A stretch of 10,972 bases of DNA, taken from CAYWJT01 sp964458655 (GTDB taxonomy: Bacteria; Acidobacteriota; Aminicenantia; Aminicenantales; Saccharicenantaceae). The first letter of the stretch is position 1; the number at the start of each line of letters is the position of its first letter. This document shows, one piece after another, positions 1 to 7,037 of the stretch. The notes below the pieces were generated by a model. That model made no database searches. It was not told the DNA's origin and saw only the letters and a program-made list of their open reading frames with translations. The DNA is taken from assembly GCA_964458655.1 (NCBI GenBank), contig CAYWJT010000067.1, positions 1-10,972 of the forward strand, written 5' to 3'. The translations under genes and the position numbers were made by a program.

Positions 1-371
1 GCGAGCCGGTGCCGGGCGCGCGGATGGGGGCCTTGCAGTACCAGTACATCGAGATACCGCTCCTGCTCAAGCTCCGCATACCGCTCGGCTTCCTGACTCC
101 CTTCGTCTTCGGCGGGCCTTCGGTGGGCATGAAACTCGGCGACGCCAAGTTCCTCATCTCCGGCGACGCTGCCTCGGAAGAGACGATCGAGGATTTCGAG
201 AAGTACGACTACGGCGCCGTCGTCGGCGGCGGACTGGAGCTCAGCCGCAACCTCTGGCTCGATGTCCGCTACAGCACCGGGCTGAAGAAGCTCATCAAGG
301 ACGTGGAAACGGGGACCTACTTCGACATCAAGAACGCCGTTCTCTCGGCCACCGTCAGCCTGGTCTTCTGA
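1..371 (+). CDS. Outer-membrane beta-barrel protein, PorT-like (5' end outside window)
   Basis: This is the C-terminal part of an outer-membrane beta-barrel protein; the open frame begins at base 3 with no stop before it, so the gene continues upstream of the window. A GTG at 9 could be read as a start, but a mature barrel needs more strands and a signal peptide, so I treat it as internal. The visible 120 residues alternate hydrophobic and polar positions in beta-hairpin style, include the stretch YIEIPLLLK that is characteristic of PorT/OMP_b-brl_2-type barrels, glycine-rich turns (VVGGGLELS), and end in Val-Phe, the C-terminal aromatic expected for recognition by the BAM machinery. The specific function is unknown. 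It is separated from the next gene by 364 bp and a strong promoter, so it is not part of the TRAP operon. Confidence 0.75.
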   Translation, partial: EPVPGARMGALQYQYIEIPLLLKLRIPLGFLTPFVFGGPSVGMKLGDAKFLISGDAASEETIEDFEKYDYGAVVGGGLELSRNLWLDVRYSTGLKKLIKDVETGTYFDIKNAVLSATVSLVF

Positions 372-678
372 GGGCCACGGTCGCCTTTATCGCCGAGGGG
401 ACGCTCGGCCGCGGACCGGTGTGAAGGGGCAGGGGCGCCGAGTGCGACCCTGCCTAGCCGGGCCAGCGCTCCGCCTGTCCGTCCTTCGGTCACTAAAGAG
501 ACGGGAGCCGGTATCCGCAAAAACGCCACGGTTGCCGGTCCCCCGTTTCATAGGCCTTCAGCCTTTCGAACCTCAGAGGCGACCCGCAGCCCGATGATCC
601 CAACGCCCGCTTCACATACTCCCGATAAGCAAAATCCCGATTGTGTTCAGCATACGTCGGCCCCAGGACGGCGTCGGT
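372..678. other. Gene-free stretch before the TRAP operon
   Basis: This is about 300 bp with no convincing gene. Short reading frames on both strands lack a ribosome binding site or a recognisable protein. No tRNA cloverleaf and no terminator with a T tract follows the beta-barrel gene. A few short GC-rich inverted repeats occur (for example GGGAGCCGG near 502 against CCGGTCCC near 535), but they are imperfect and unremarkable at this base composition. The functional part is the promoter that follows. Confidence 0.5.
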
Positions 679-706
679 TTGACAGGCCGCGCCTTTTTGC
701 CATAAT
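679..706 (+). promoter_or_regulatory. Sigma70-type promoter of the TRAP operon
   Basis: A perfect -35 box TTGACA (679-684) is followed after 16 bp by CATAAT (701-706, five of six consensus bases) in an AT-rich pocket within GC-rich DNA. Transcription would start near 713, leaving a leader of about 23 nt that contains a Shine-Dalgarno AGGAG (722-726), 9 nt before the ATG at 736. Confidence 0.75.
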
Positions 707-735
707 TAATGGAGCAAGAGTAGGAGCACCTATCC

Positions 736-1746
736 ATGTCCAGAAGCGCCCGAAGACCGGGGCCGGTCCAGCCGGTCAGGAAAACAGGCCCGGCTCCGGT
801 CATCATCCTGGTTATCTTTTCGCTCTTGTGCGCCGGCTGCTCGCTGGAGAAGCTGGCCTTGAAGAAGGCGGCCGGCATACTCACGGCGCCGTCCTCGGGG
901 AGCGTTTTCACGGGCGACGACGACCCCGAGCTTGTAGCCGCGGCCCTGCCCTTCGCCATAAAGTTCTACGAATCGCTGCTGGCCTCGCTGCCGGAGCACG
1001 AAGGGCTTAGGTTGCGCACGGGCAGTCTCTATGTCATGTACGCCAACGCCTTCATCCAGACGCCGGCCGACATGACGCCGCGCTCGGAGATCGAAACGCG
1101 CGAAGCTCTGCTGGCCCGGGCCAAAAAGCTCTATCTCAGGGGCAGGGACATCCTGCTCGTAGCGCTGGAAAGGAAAAACCCCCGACTCAGGTCCGAGCTC
1201 GAAGCCAGGCGGTACGATAAGGCCCTGGCGCCTTTCGGCCGGCAGGACGTCGATTTCCTCTACTGGGCGGCCGCGGGCTGGGTGGCGGCCTATTCGGTCG
1301 ACCCGTTCGACATGTCGATCGGCCTGAGCCTGCCCGAGGCCGCAGCCCTGATGAACCGGGTGCTCGAGCTCGAGCCCGGCTACGCCGGCGGCGCCGTTCA
1401 CAACTTCTACATCCTCTATTACGGCTCCCTGCCCGAGTCGCTCGGAGGGGACGACGGCAAGGCCCGGGAGCACTTCAGGAAGGCCGAGAAGCTCTGCGCG
1501 GAAAGCGACACTTCCTATCTTCTCTCGCTGGCGACAGCCGTCTCGGTCAAGCGCCAGGACCGGGAGGAATTCATAAACCTCCTTAAAAAGGCGCTCGACT
1601 TCGACGTCGACCGGGCGCCGCAGAATCGCCTGGTCAACATCCTGAACAGGCGCAAGGCAGCCTGGCTCCTGGACCATGTCGACGACTTTTTCCTGCCTCC
1701 GGAAGCGGCTAAGGACCTGGGCCGGGGGATCCGGGGTGGGCCATGA
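736..1746 (+). CDS. tatT: TatT-like TRAP-associated TPR lipoprotein
   Basis: This is a periplasm-facing lipoprotein of the TRAP-associated T component family, known from Treponema pallidum Tp0956, a helical TPR-like protein that assembles as a trimer and partners the binding protein TatP. The N-terminus has basic residues, a hydrophobic segment (about 21-34) and a lipobox LCAGC with the acylated Cys at residue 35. The body is all-helical, with family-like signatures FLYWAAAGWVAAY (174-186), the NFYILYYGSLPESLGG region (223-238) and helix pairs to about residue 320. The 336-residue length fits the family. The start is set by AGGAG 9 nt upstream and by the promoter just before it. The stop overlaps the next start (ATGA), so translation is probably coupled to the binding protein. 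Assignment rests on these motifs and on the T-P-QM gene order. The ligand is unknown. Confidence 0.88.
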   Translation: MSRSARRPGPVQPVRKTGPAPVIILVIFSLLCAGCSLEKLALKKAAGILTAPSSGSVFTGDDDPELVAAALPFAIKFYESLLASLPEHEGLRLRTGSLYVMYANAFIQTPADMTPRSEIETREALLARAKKLYLRGRDILLVALERKNPRLRSELEARRYDKALAPFGRQDVDFLYWAAAGWVAAYSVDPFDMSIGLSLPEAAALMNRVLELEPGYAGGAVHNFYILYYGSLPESLGGDDGKAREHFRKAEKLCAESDTSYLLSLATAVSVKRQDREEFINLLKKALDFDVDRAPQNRLVNILNRRKAAWLLDHVDDFFLPPEAAKDLGRGIRGGP

Positions 1747-2756
1747 AGAAACGGTTTCGGCTGGCGTCTGTCGGCCTGGCGGCCCTGTTTTTCGCCGCCT
1801 TTGTCCCGACCTCCGCCACGGTCGAGATAAAGATCGGCAGCGTCGCGCCCGAGCGCTCGCCCTGGGACAAAGCGCTTCTCAAGGTAGCCAGGGAATGGGA
1901 AGCGATAACAGGAGGAGCCGTCAAGGTCCGGGTCTATCCCGGCGGCATCGCCGGCGGCGAGCCCGACATGATCAGGAAGGTAAAGCTGGGCGTCCTCCAG
2001 GGCGCGGTCCTGACCAACATGGGCATGATCCAGATCGAGAGGTCGGCGCTCGTGCTCAACCTGCCGTACCTGTTCGAGTCCGACGAGGAGCTCAACTACG
2101 CCTTCGGCAAGCTGCGGCCCTTCCTCGAGGCCGAAGTGGAGAAGAGCGGCTTCAAAGTCGTCCAGTGGACGCAGTCGGGCTGGGTCTATTTCTTCACCAA
2201 GGGGCCGGTCCTCTATCCCGACGACCTGAAGAAATACAAGATATCCATAACCAAGGACGACCCCGACCTCGAGCAGGTCTGGGAGAAGATGGGCTACAGG
2301 GTGGTGCCGCAGGACAACAAGGACGTGATGATCGCCCTCGAAAGCGGCATGGTCTCGGCGATCTACCTGCCGGCGGTCCTGGCCGCTTCCGGACAGTATT
2401 TCGCCATCGCGCCGCACATGCTGGCCCCCAGGCTCTCGCCGCTCGTGGGCGGCCTGGTCATCGCCAGGAAGACCTGGGAGCAGATACCTGAGGGGTTCAG
2501 GCAGGCGATGCTTGACGCCGCCGACCGGGAGGCTCGGGCTCTTGCCGGAGAGATCGTCAGCCTGGAAGCAGAGGCGATTAAGGCCATGAAGGATCACGGG
2601 CTCGTCGTCCACGAGCCTCCGCCGGAAGCCATGGCCATGTGGCGGGAGGCCGCCTCCCGGGCGGTTTCGGCGCTCGTCGGCCGGGTCATCCCCGAAGACG
2701 TCTACCTCAAGGTCCTCGGCTTCATCAGGGAGTACAGGGCCGTCAGTGAAAAATAA
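1743..2756 (+). CDS. tatP: TRAP transporter substrate-binding protein (DctP/TatP type)
   Basis: This is the periplasmic binding protein of the TRAP transporter; it would capture solute and hand it to the QM permease. A signal peptide covers about residues 1-25 (MKKR start, hydrophobic core, TSA before the likely cleavage) and there is no lipobox. The mature protein of about 312 residues has the DctP pattern: EIKIGSVAPERSPWD at the N-terminus, the GGIAGGEPDMIRKVKLG region (68-84), DLKKYKISI (161-169) and the ALESGMVSAIY segment (199-208). In classical C4-dicarboxylate and sialic acid binders, an Arg sits where Ser168 lies here (consensus DLKGLKIRV) and clamps the carboxylate. Its absence suggests a different or less acidic ligand, as proposed for Treponema TatP. 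The ATGA overlap with tatT and an 11-bp overlap with the permease show a tight operon. Confidence 0.9.
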   Translation: MKKRFRLASVGLAALFFAAFVPTSATVEIKIGSVAPERSPWDKALLKVAREWEAITGGAVKVRVYPGGIAGGEPDMIRKVKLGVLQGAVLTNMGMIQIERSALVLNLPYLFESDEELNYAFGKLRPFLEAEVEKSGFKVVQWTQSGWVYFFTKGPVLYPDDLKKYKISITKDDPDLEQVWEKMGYRVVPQDNKDVMIALESGMVSAIYLPAVLAASGQYFAIAPHMLAPRLSPLVGGLVIARKTWEQIPEGFRQAMLDAADREARALAGEIVSLEAEAIKAMKDHGLVVHEPPPEAMAMWREAASRAVSALVGRVIPEDVYLKVLGFIREYRAVSEK

Positions 2757-4602
2757 GCCGCTCCCCTTTCTGTGCCGGCTGGAAGACTGGCTCGTTTACC
2801 TGACGGTCCTGGCCGTCGGCTTGATGCTCTGTTTCGAGGTCGTAGCCAGGAAGTTCTTCCACACCGGCATCCGCAATTCCACGATCTACGTCCAGCACCT
2901 CATCCTCGCCGCCACCTTCCTTTCGGGCGCCGTCACCTCGCGCGAGAAAAAGCACCTGACCCTGGCCGCGCGGCTGCCGGTCGGGGAGCCGGCCGCGACT
3001 TATATCAAGACGGCCGTCGGTGTCATCTCCTCGGCCTTCACCTTCGCCTTCGCGGCCGCCGCCTTTTCCTTCTCCCTGAACGCCTTTTCGGCGGGGGAGA
3101 GGATCGGCTTCGTCCCCAAACGCTTCATCGGTTATGTCATGACGCTGGGCTTCCTGGCCATGGCCGTCCGCTTCATCACCGGGCTGGAGCGGGAAAAGTC
3201 GCGGGCCCTCTGGCTGGCGCCGGCCTTGGCCGGGGCCGTGTTCATCGCCTTCGGCCCTCTGGCCGGGGCAGCTTCGAGCCTCGCCGGCCGGGAGCCGGCG
3301 CTCGCGGCGGCGCTGAAGGGTCCGTTCCAGGCCGCCTTGGCCGCGGTCTCCGGGCCGCTCGTTGTCGTCCTCATCAGCCTGGCCTTCTTCGGGATGCCCG
3401 TCTTCGTGGTCCTCGGCGGCGTCGGGCTGCTGCTCGTGGCCGGCGCCGGCCTGCCGGTAGAGATCGTCGCCAACCAGGCTTACACGGTCCTGACCGACTA
3501 TTCCATACCGGCCATCCCGCTCTTCGCGGCCGCCGGATTCTTCCTTTCCGAAAGCAGGGCCGGGGAGAGGCTGGTCGCCTTCTTCGAGGAGGCGGTCGGG
3601 TGGCTTCCGGGCGGCCTGACCATGGTCGCCGTCCTGGTCTGCGCTTTTTTCACCACTTTCACCGGCGGCTCGGGCATCACCATCATCGCCTTGGGCGGCC
3701 TGCTGCTCCAGGTCCTGACGCAGGCCGGCTACACCAAGAGGTTCAGTGTCGGCCTGCTGACCTCCTCGGGCAGCATAGGACTGCTTTTCCCGCCCAGCCT
3801 GCCGATCATAATCTACGGCGTCACGGCCGGCGTCAGCATCAAGGACATGTTCCGGGGCGGGATCATCCCAGGCGGGGTCCTGGTCCTGGCCATGATCATC
3901 GCGGGGGCTGTTTTCTCCTCGAGGCTGAAGGTCGAGCCCAGGCCCTTCAGTCCGCGCCGGGCGCTCCGCTCCCTCAGGCTGGGGGCGGGCGAGATCCTGC
4001 TGCCGCTCATCGTCGTGGTCCTCTATTTCGGCGGCGTCACCAACCTGCAGGAGAGCGCGGCCGTGGCCCTGCTCTACGCCTTCGTCCTGGAAACGTTCGT
4101 GCACCGCGACCTCAAGTTGAAGGACGTCCCGAGGGTCATGGCCTCATGCGTGACGGTCTTCGGCGGCGTGCTCGTCATCCTGGCGGTGGTCAACGGCCTG
4201 TCTTACTTCATCATCGATTCCCAGATGCCCCAGCGGCTGAGCGCCTGGCTCGGGGCCGCCATCTCCTCCCGCTACCTGTTCCTGCTCCTGCTCAACCTGT
4301 CCCTGCTAGTCGTGGGCTGCTTCATGGACATATATTCCGCCATCCTGGTGGTGGTTCCGCTCATCGTCCCCCTGGCCGGCGTCTTCCACATCCACCCCGT
4401 CCATCTCGGGGTGATCTTCCTGGCCAACCTCGAGCTCGGCTACCTGACGCCGCCTGTCGGACTGAACCTTTTCCTGGCCTCCTACCGCTTCAACGAGCCC
4501 ATGGGCCGGGTCTACAGGGACGTGCTCGTCTTCACGCTCATCCTGCTGGCCGCGGTCCTGCTCATCACCTACGTGCCTTTCCTGTCGACGGCCCTCCTCT
4601 GA
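2746..4602 (+). CDS. Fused TRAP permease DctQM
   Basis: This is the inner-membrane part of the TRAP transporter, with the small Q and large M subunits in one chain of 618 residues; TRAP permeases of this kind are ion-gradient (usually Na+) driven. Residues 1-150 form the Q-like part (about four membrane helices, with the REKKHLTLA loop at 66-74). Residues 155-195 are a linker with an extra hydrophobic segment. About 200-618 is the M domain with many helices. M signatures include IPLFAAAGFFLSES (257-270), FTGGSGIT (305-312), SSGSIGLLFPPS (340-351), GCFMDIYSA (524-532) and LTPPVGLNLFLAS (567-579), which correspond to the hairpin and scissor-helix regions that bind Na+ in characterised SiaQM proteins. 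The GTG start is preceded by AGGG at 2736-2739, 6 nt away, and lies inside the end of the binding-protein gene. No terminator follows. Confidence 0.93.
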   Translation: MKNKPLPFLCRLEDWLVYLTVLAVGLMLCFEVVARKFFHTGIRNSTIYVQHLILAATFLSGAVTSREKKHLTLAARLPVGEPAATYIKTAVGVISSAFTFAFAAAAFSFSLNAFSAGERIGFVPKRFIGYVMTLGFLAMAVRFITGLEREKSRALWLAPALAGAVFIAFGPLAGAASSLAGREPALAAALKGPFQAALAAVSGPLVVVLISLAFFGMPVFVVLGGVGLLLVAGAGLPVEIVANQAYTVLTDYSIPAIPLFAAAGFFLSESRAGERLVAFFEEAVGWLPGGLTMVAVLVCAFFTTFTGGSGITIIALGGLLLQVLTQAGYTKRFSVGLLTSSGSIGLLFPPSLPIIIYGVTAGVSIKDMFRGGIIPGGVLVLAMIIAGAVFSSRLKVEPRPFSPRRALRSLRLGAGEILLPLIVVVLYFGGVTNLQESAAVALLYAFVLETFVHRDLKLKDVPRVMASCVTVFGGVLVILAVVNGLSYFIIDSQMPQRLSAWLGAAISSRYLFLLLLNLSLLVVGCFMDIYSAILVVVPLIVPLAGVFHIHPVHLGVIFLANLELGYLTPPVGLNLFLASYRFNEPMGRVYRDVLVFTLILLAAVLLITYVPFLSTALL

Positions 4603-4612
4603 CCGGGCCGGC

Positions 4613-5491
4613 TCAGCGGACGTAGGAGAAGATGTTGTGGTCGCTGCCTTCCTCGTCCTTCATGCTCAGGGCCTCGACCTGCTTGTGCTCCCAGCCCGGG
4701 ATCTCGTAATTGTGGGAGACCACCCTCGTCCCTGGCTTGAGCTGCTGGTCGAAGATGGGCCGCAGCAGGGCGTTCGATTCCGGCAGGAGATAGAGCGTCA
4801 CCACGGTCGCCTCCGAGATATCGGCCTTGGTCGCATCCATGCAGATGAAGCTGACCAGGGGCTCGATGCCGGCGCCGCGGGCGTTGTGTCTGGATTCGTC
4901 GATCATCTCCGGGTCGATGTCGATGCCGACCCCGCGCGCCCCGTATTTCCTGGCGGCCGTGATGACGATGCGGCCGTCGCCGCAGCCGATGTCGTAGACC
5001 ACGTCACGCGACGTCACCCGGGCCATCTCCAGCATGCGGTCGACCACGACTTGGGGCGTGGGCACGTATGGCGCCAGGTCTTCGGCGTCGGCGCGGCCGT
5101 GCGAGCCGACGAACAGGTCGATGAGCTTTTCGTCGTAGCGGAAGGAGTAGGGCTTGCCCGGGTCGAGGGAGTAGTTGACGTCCTTTTCGCCGGTGTTGAA
5201 CTCGATCTCGAGGTGCTCACGGGTCCGGAAACGGTGGATCTCGGCCGGCGCGATCTCGCGGCTTTCCAGTTTCTCCGGCCGTCCGCCCGGATATATCCTA
5301 TAGGGTATGGTCCTGTCGGTCACGTTGCGGACGGTCGTTTCCTTGACGAAAACCGCCTCCGCGGCCGGGGCCGGCCTGGTCCGGGCTTGGGCCGGCGCCT
5401 CGCGTTTCGCGGAAGGTCTGGTCAGTATGACGGCGGCTGCCGCGGCCACGACGACCACGGACAGGAACAGAAGTTCGATCTTCCTCTTCAT
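4613..5491 (-). CDS. Membrane-anchored SAM-dependent methyltransferase
   Basis: This is a class I (Rossmann-fold) methyltransferase of unknown substrate. The C-terminal domain starts at YVPTPQVVVDRMLEMA (142-157). It has motif I DIGCGDGR (167-174), the acidic loop GVGIDIDPE (187-195) that would hold the SAM ribose, DATKADISEATVVTLYLLPE (219-238) as the motif IV region, and RVVSHNYEIPGW (256-267). Unusually, residues 5-23 form a single hydrophobic helix preceded by KRK, and residues 48-130 form a beta-rich segment, so the protein looks exported or anchored with its catalytic domain outside the cytoplasm. The start is supported by AAGGTGA a few bases upstream. It lies 87 bp downstream of the second M16 gene on the same strand and may be co-transcribed. 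It ends 10 bp from the convergent TRAP operon. Family confidence is high; substrate and location are inferred. Confidence 0.85.
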   Translation of the reverse strand: MKRKIELLFLSVVVVAAAAAVILTRPSAKREAPAQARTRPAPAAEAVFVKETTVRNVTDRTIPYRIYPGGRPEKLESREIAPAEIHRFRTREHLEIEFNTGEKDVNYSLDPGKPYSFRYDEKLIDLFVGSHGRADAEDLAPYVPTPQVVVDRMLEMARVTSRDVVYDIGCGDGRIVITAARKYGARGVGIDIDPEMIDESRHNARGAGIEPLVSFICMDATKADISEATVVTLYLLPESNALLRPIFDQQLKPGTRVVSHNYEIPGWEHKQVEALSMKDEEGSDHNIFSYVR

Positions 5492-5546
5492 CGGTCACCT
5501 TCTTGACGCAGTCGTTCCGTTCTTTTCAGGCTAGCGTTCCGGGGCT

Positions 5547-5577
5547 CCGGCCGGCGGTCCGCAGCCGGGCCGGCCGG
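5547..5577. repeat. Perfect 9-bp GC stem-loop between M16 and methyltransferase genes
   Basis: CCGGCCGGC (5547-5555) and GCCGGCCGG (5569-5577) are perfect inverted arms around a 13-nt loop. The hairpin lies directly after the stop of the leftward M16 gene. No T tract follows in the direction of transcription, so it is not a classical intrinsic terminator. It could slow 3' exonuclease decay of the M16 transcript or act as a weak terminator. Confidence 0.4.
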
Positions 5578-5578
5578 T

Positions 5579-7024
5579 TCATTTTTCCGCTTCCTGGATG
5601 GCCTTGAGGTCCAAGGTCACGACCCGGCCCAGGCTCGAGAGCGGCCGGTCGAACCTCTTCTCGTCGCCCACGACCACGATTATCGCCTTTTCCGGCTCGA
5701 GGTACTTCTTGGCCGCCTCGAGGACGTCGGCCTTGGTCACCCTGCGGATGTTGTCGATATAGGTCTCGAGGTAGTTGTCCGGATAGCCCGTGAGCTTCAG
5801 CCGGATGAACTGGTTGAGTATGATGGAGCTGCGCTCGAAACGGAAGACGAAGCTGTTGATGAGAGAGTTCTTCGACGTGGCCAGCTCCTCGTCGGTGACG
5901 GGGTTCGACCTCAGGTCGCGGATGATGTCCTTGACCAGGCCGACGGCCTCGACGAGATGGTCGGCCTTGAGCTGGGAGGCGACCCGGAAGGCGCCGCGCG
6001 CCCGCCCGATCCCTTCCGAGACCCCGCCGTAGATGCCGTAGGTCAGGCCTCGGTTGGAGCGGAGTTCCTTCATCAGCCGGGCCGTGAAGCCGCCGCCGCC
6101 GAGTATATCGTTCAGGACCTCGATCTTGAACTCGTCAGGGTTGTTCCTGGTCACGCCCAGGTGCCCGAGATGGACGTTCCCCTGCGGCGTGTCCTTGTAG
6201 ACGTAATAGACGGTGCCGTCGGCCCGGTCGACGGGCGCGGCCGGCTGCGGAACCTCGACCTTCCTCTTGGGCCAGGCGCGGAAGGCTTTCTCCAGCAGGT
6301 TGCGCGCTTCCTGGAGCGAGATGTCGCCGGTTATGCCGATGGTCAGGTTGGAGGGGGCGAAGTAGCGTCTGTGGAAATCGAGGAGGTCCTGGCGCGTTAT
6401 GCCGCGGACGGACGCCGGCGTCGGCCTGCGGCCGAAGGGCGAATCCTTGCCGAAGAGGACCTCGTTGAAGAGGAGGCCGGCCACCGAGAAAGGCTGGTCC
6501 CAGCGCCGGCGCATGCCCTCCAGGCTCTGATTCCTGGCCAGCTCGAGCTTGTCCTGGCTGAACTCCGGGTTCATGATCAGGTCGGAGTAGAGCTCGATGA
6601 CCCGGGCCGCGTCCTTTTTCAAGCAGCTGGCCGAAACGTTCAGGAATTCCTCGCCGGCCGAGGATTCTATCGAGGACGCCAGGAACTCCAGCTCCTCGTT
6701 GAGGGCATCGCCGGAGATCTTTTTGGTCCCGCCGGTCCTGAGCACGGTCCCGGCGAGCGAGGCCAAGCCGGCCTTGTCCGGCGGGTCGTTGACGGCGCCG
6801 CCGCGGATGAAGCCCGCCAGCGAAACGAGCGGCAATTCCCGGTCCTCGAGGTAGTAGCACTGGATGCCGTTGCTCAGGCTGAAGGCGGACGGCCTGGTGA
6901 GCTTGAACTTGAGCTCCGGCGCGGGCTTCAGTTCGCTCGGATGCCTCTGGGCCGCGGCCGGGAGGCACAGGAGCGCGGCGAGCCCGGCCAGGCATATCGT
7001 GGTGACGGTTCTGGTCTTGTTCAT
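5579..7024 (-). CDS. M16 family peptidase-like protein, no zinc motif (partner subunit)
   Basis: This is a secreted member of the M16 (insulinase/processing peptidase) superfamily lacking the catalytic zinc site. Residues 1-25 are a signal peptide ending PAAA. Two M16 half-domains follow (about 40-255 and 270-470). Where active members have HxxEH, this protein reads S89-L-A-G-T93, so it cannot bind catalytic zinc. It keeps the glycine-rich LGGGGF (308-313) and the Arg-Tyr pair in RGLTYG (325-330), which in two-subunit M16B enzymes comes from the non-catalytic subunit and helps to bind substrate. The start ATG has GGGAGA 6 nt upstream. Its gene begins only 13 bp after the zinc-motif M16 gene, which strongly suggests an obligate heterodimer in the periplasm. 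The length of 481 residues is normal for the subfamily. Confidence 0.9.
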   Translation of the reverse strand: MNKTRTVTTICLAGLAALLCLPAAAQRHPSELKPAPELKFKLTRPSAFSLSNGIQCYYLEDRELPLVSLAGFIRGGAVNDPPDKAGLASLAGTVLRTGGTKKISGDALNEELEFLASSIESSAGEEFLNVSASCLKKDAARVIELYSDLIMNPEFSQDKLELARNQSLEGMRRRWDQPFSVAGLLFNEVLFGKDSPFGRRPTPASVRGITRQDLLDFHRRYFAPSNLTIGITGDISLQEARNLLEKAFRAWPKRKVEVPQPAAPVDRADGTVYYVYKDTPQGNVHLGHLGVTRNNPDEFKIEVLNDILGGGGFTARLMKELRSNRGLTYGIYGGVSEGIGRARGAFRVASQLKADHLVEAVGLVKDIIRDLRSNPVTDEELATSKNSLINSFVFRFERSSIILNQFIRLKLTGYPDNYLETYIDNIRRVTKADVLEAAKKYLEPEKAIIVVVGDEKRFDRPLSSLGRVVTLDLKAIQEAEK

Positions 7025-7037
7025 TTCGGTTCTCCCG

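Noticed and set aside
594..1010. 138-residue plus-strand frame overlapping the TRAP promoter and the tatT start
   Set aside because: It spans the promoter, has no family resemblance and no ribosome binding site; tatT in the overlapping frame is well supported.
4603..4612. Bidirectional terminator between the convergent TRAP and methyltransferase genes
   Set aside because: Only 10 bp separate the stops, and the nearby CCGG-G-CCGG has no usable loop and no T tract.
2772..4625. 617-residue open frame overlapping the DctQM gene in another frame
   Set aside because: It is Arg/Gly/Pro-rich with no family resemblance, and arises from GC-rich third positions of the permease gene, whose product has clear TRAP motifs and membrane helices.
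4637..5506. 289-residue plus-strand frame opposite the methyltransferase
   Set aside because: Antisense shadow; the minus-strand product has clear methyltransferase motifs and a ribosome binding site, this one has neither.
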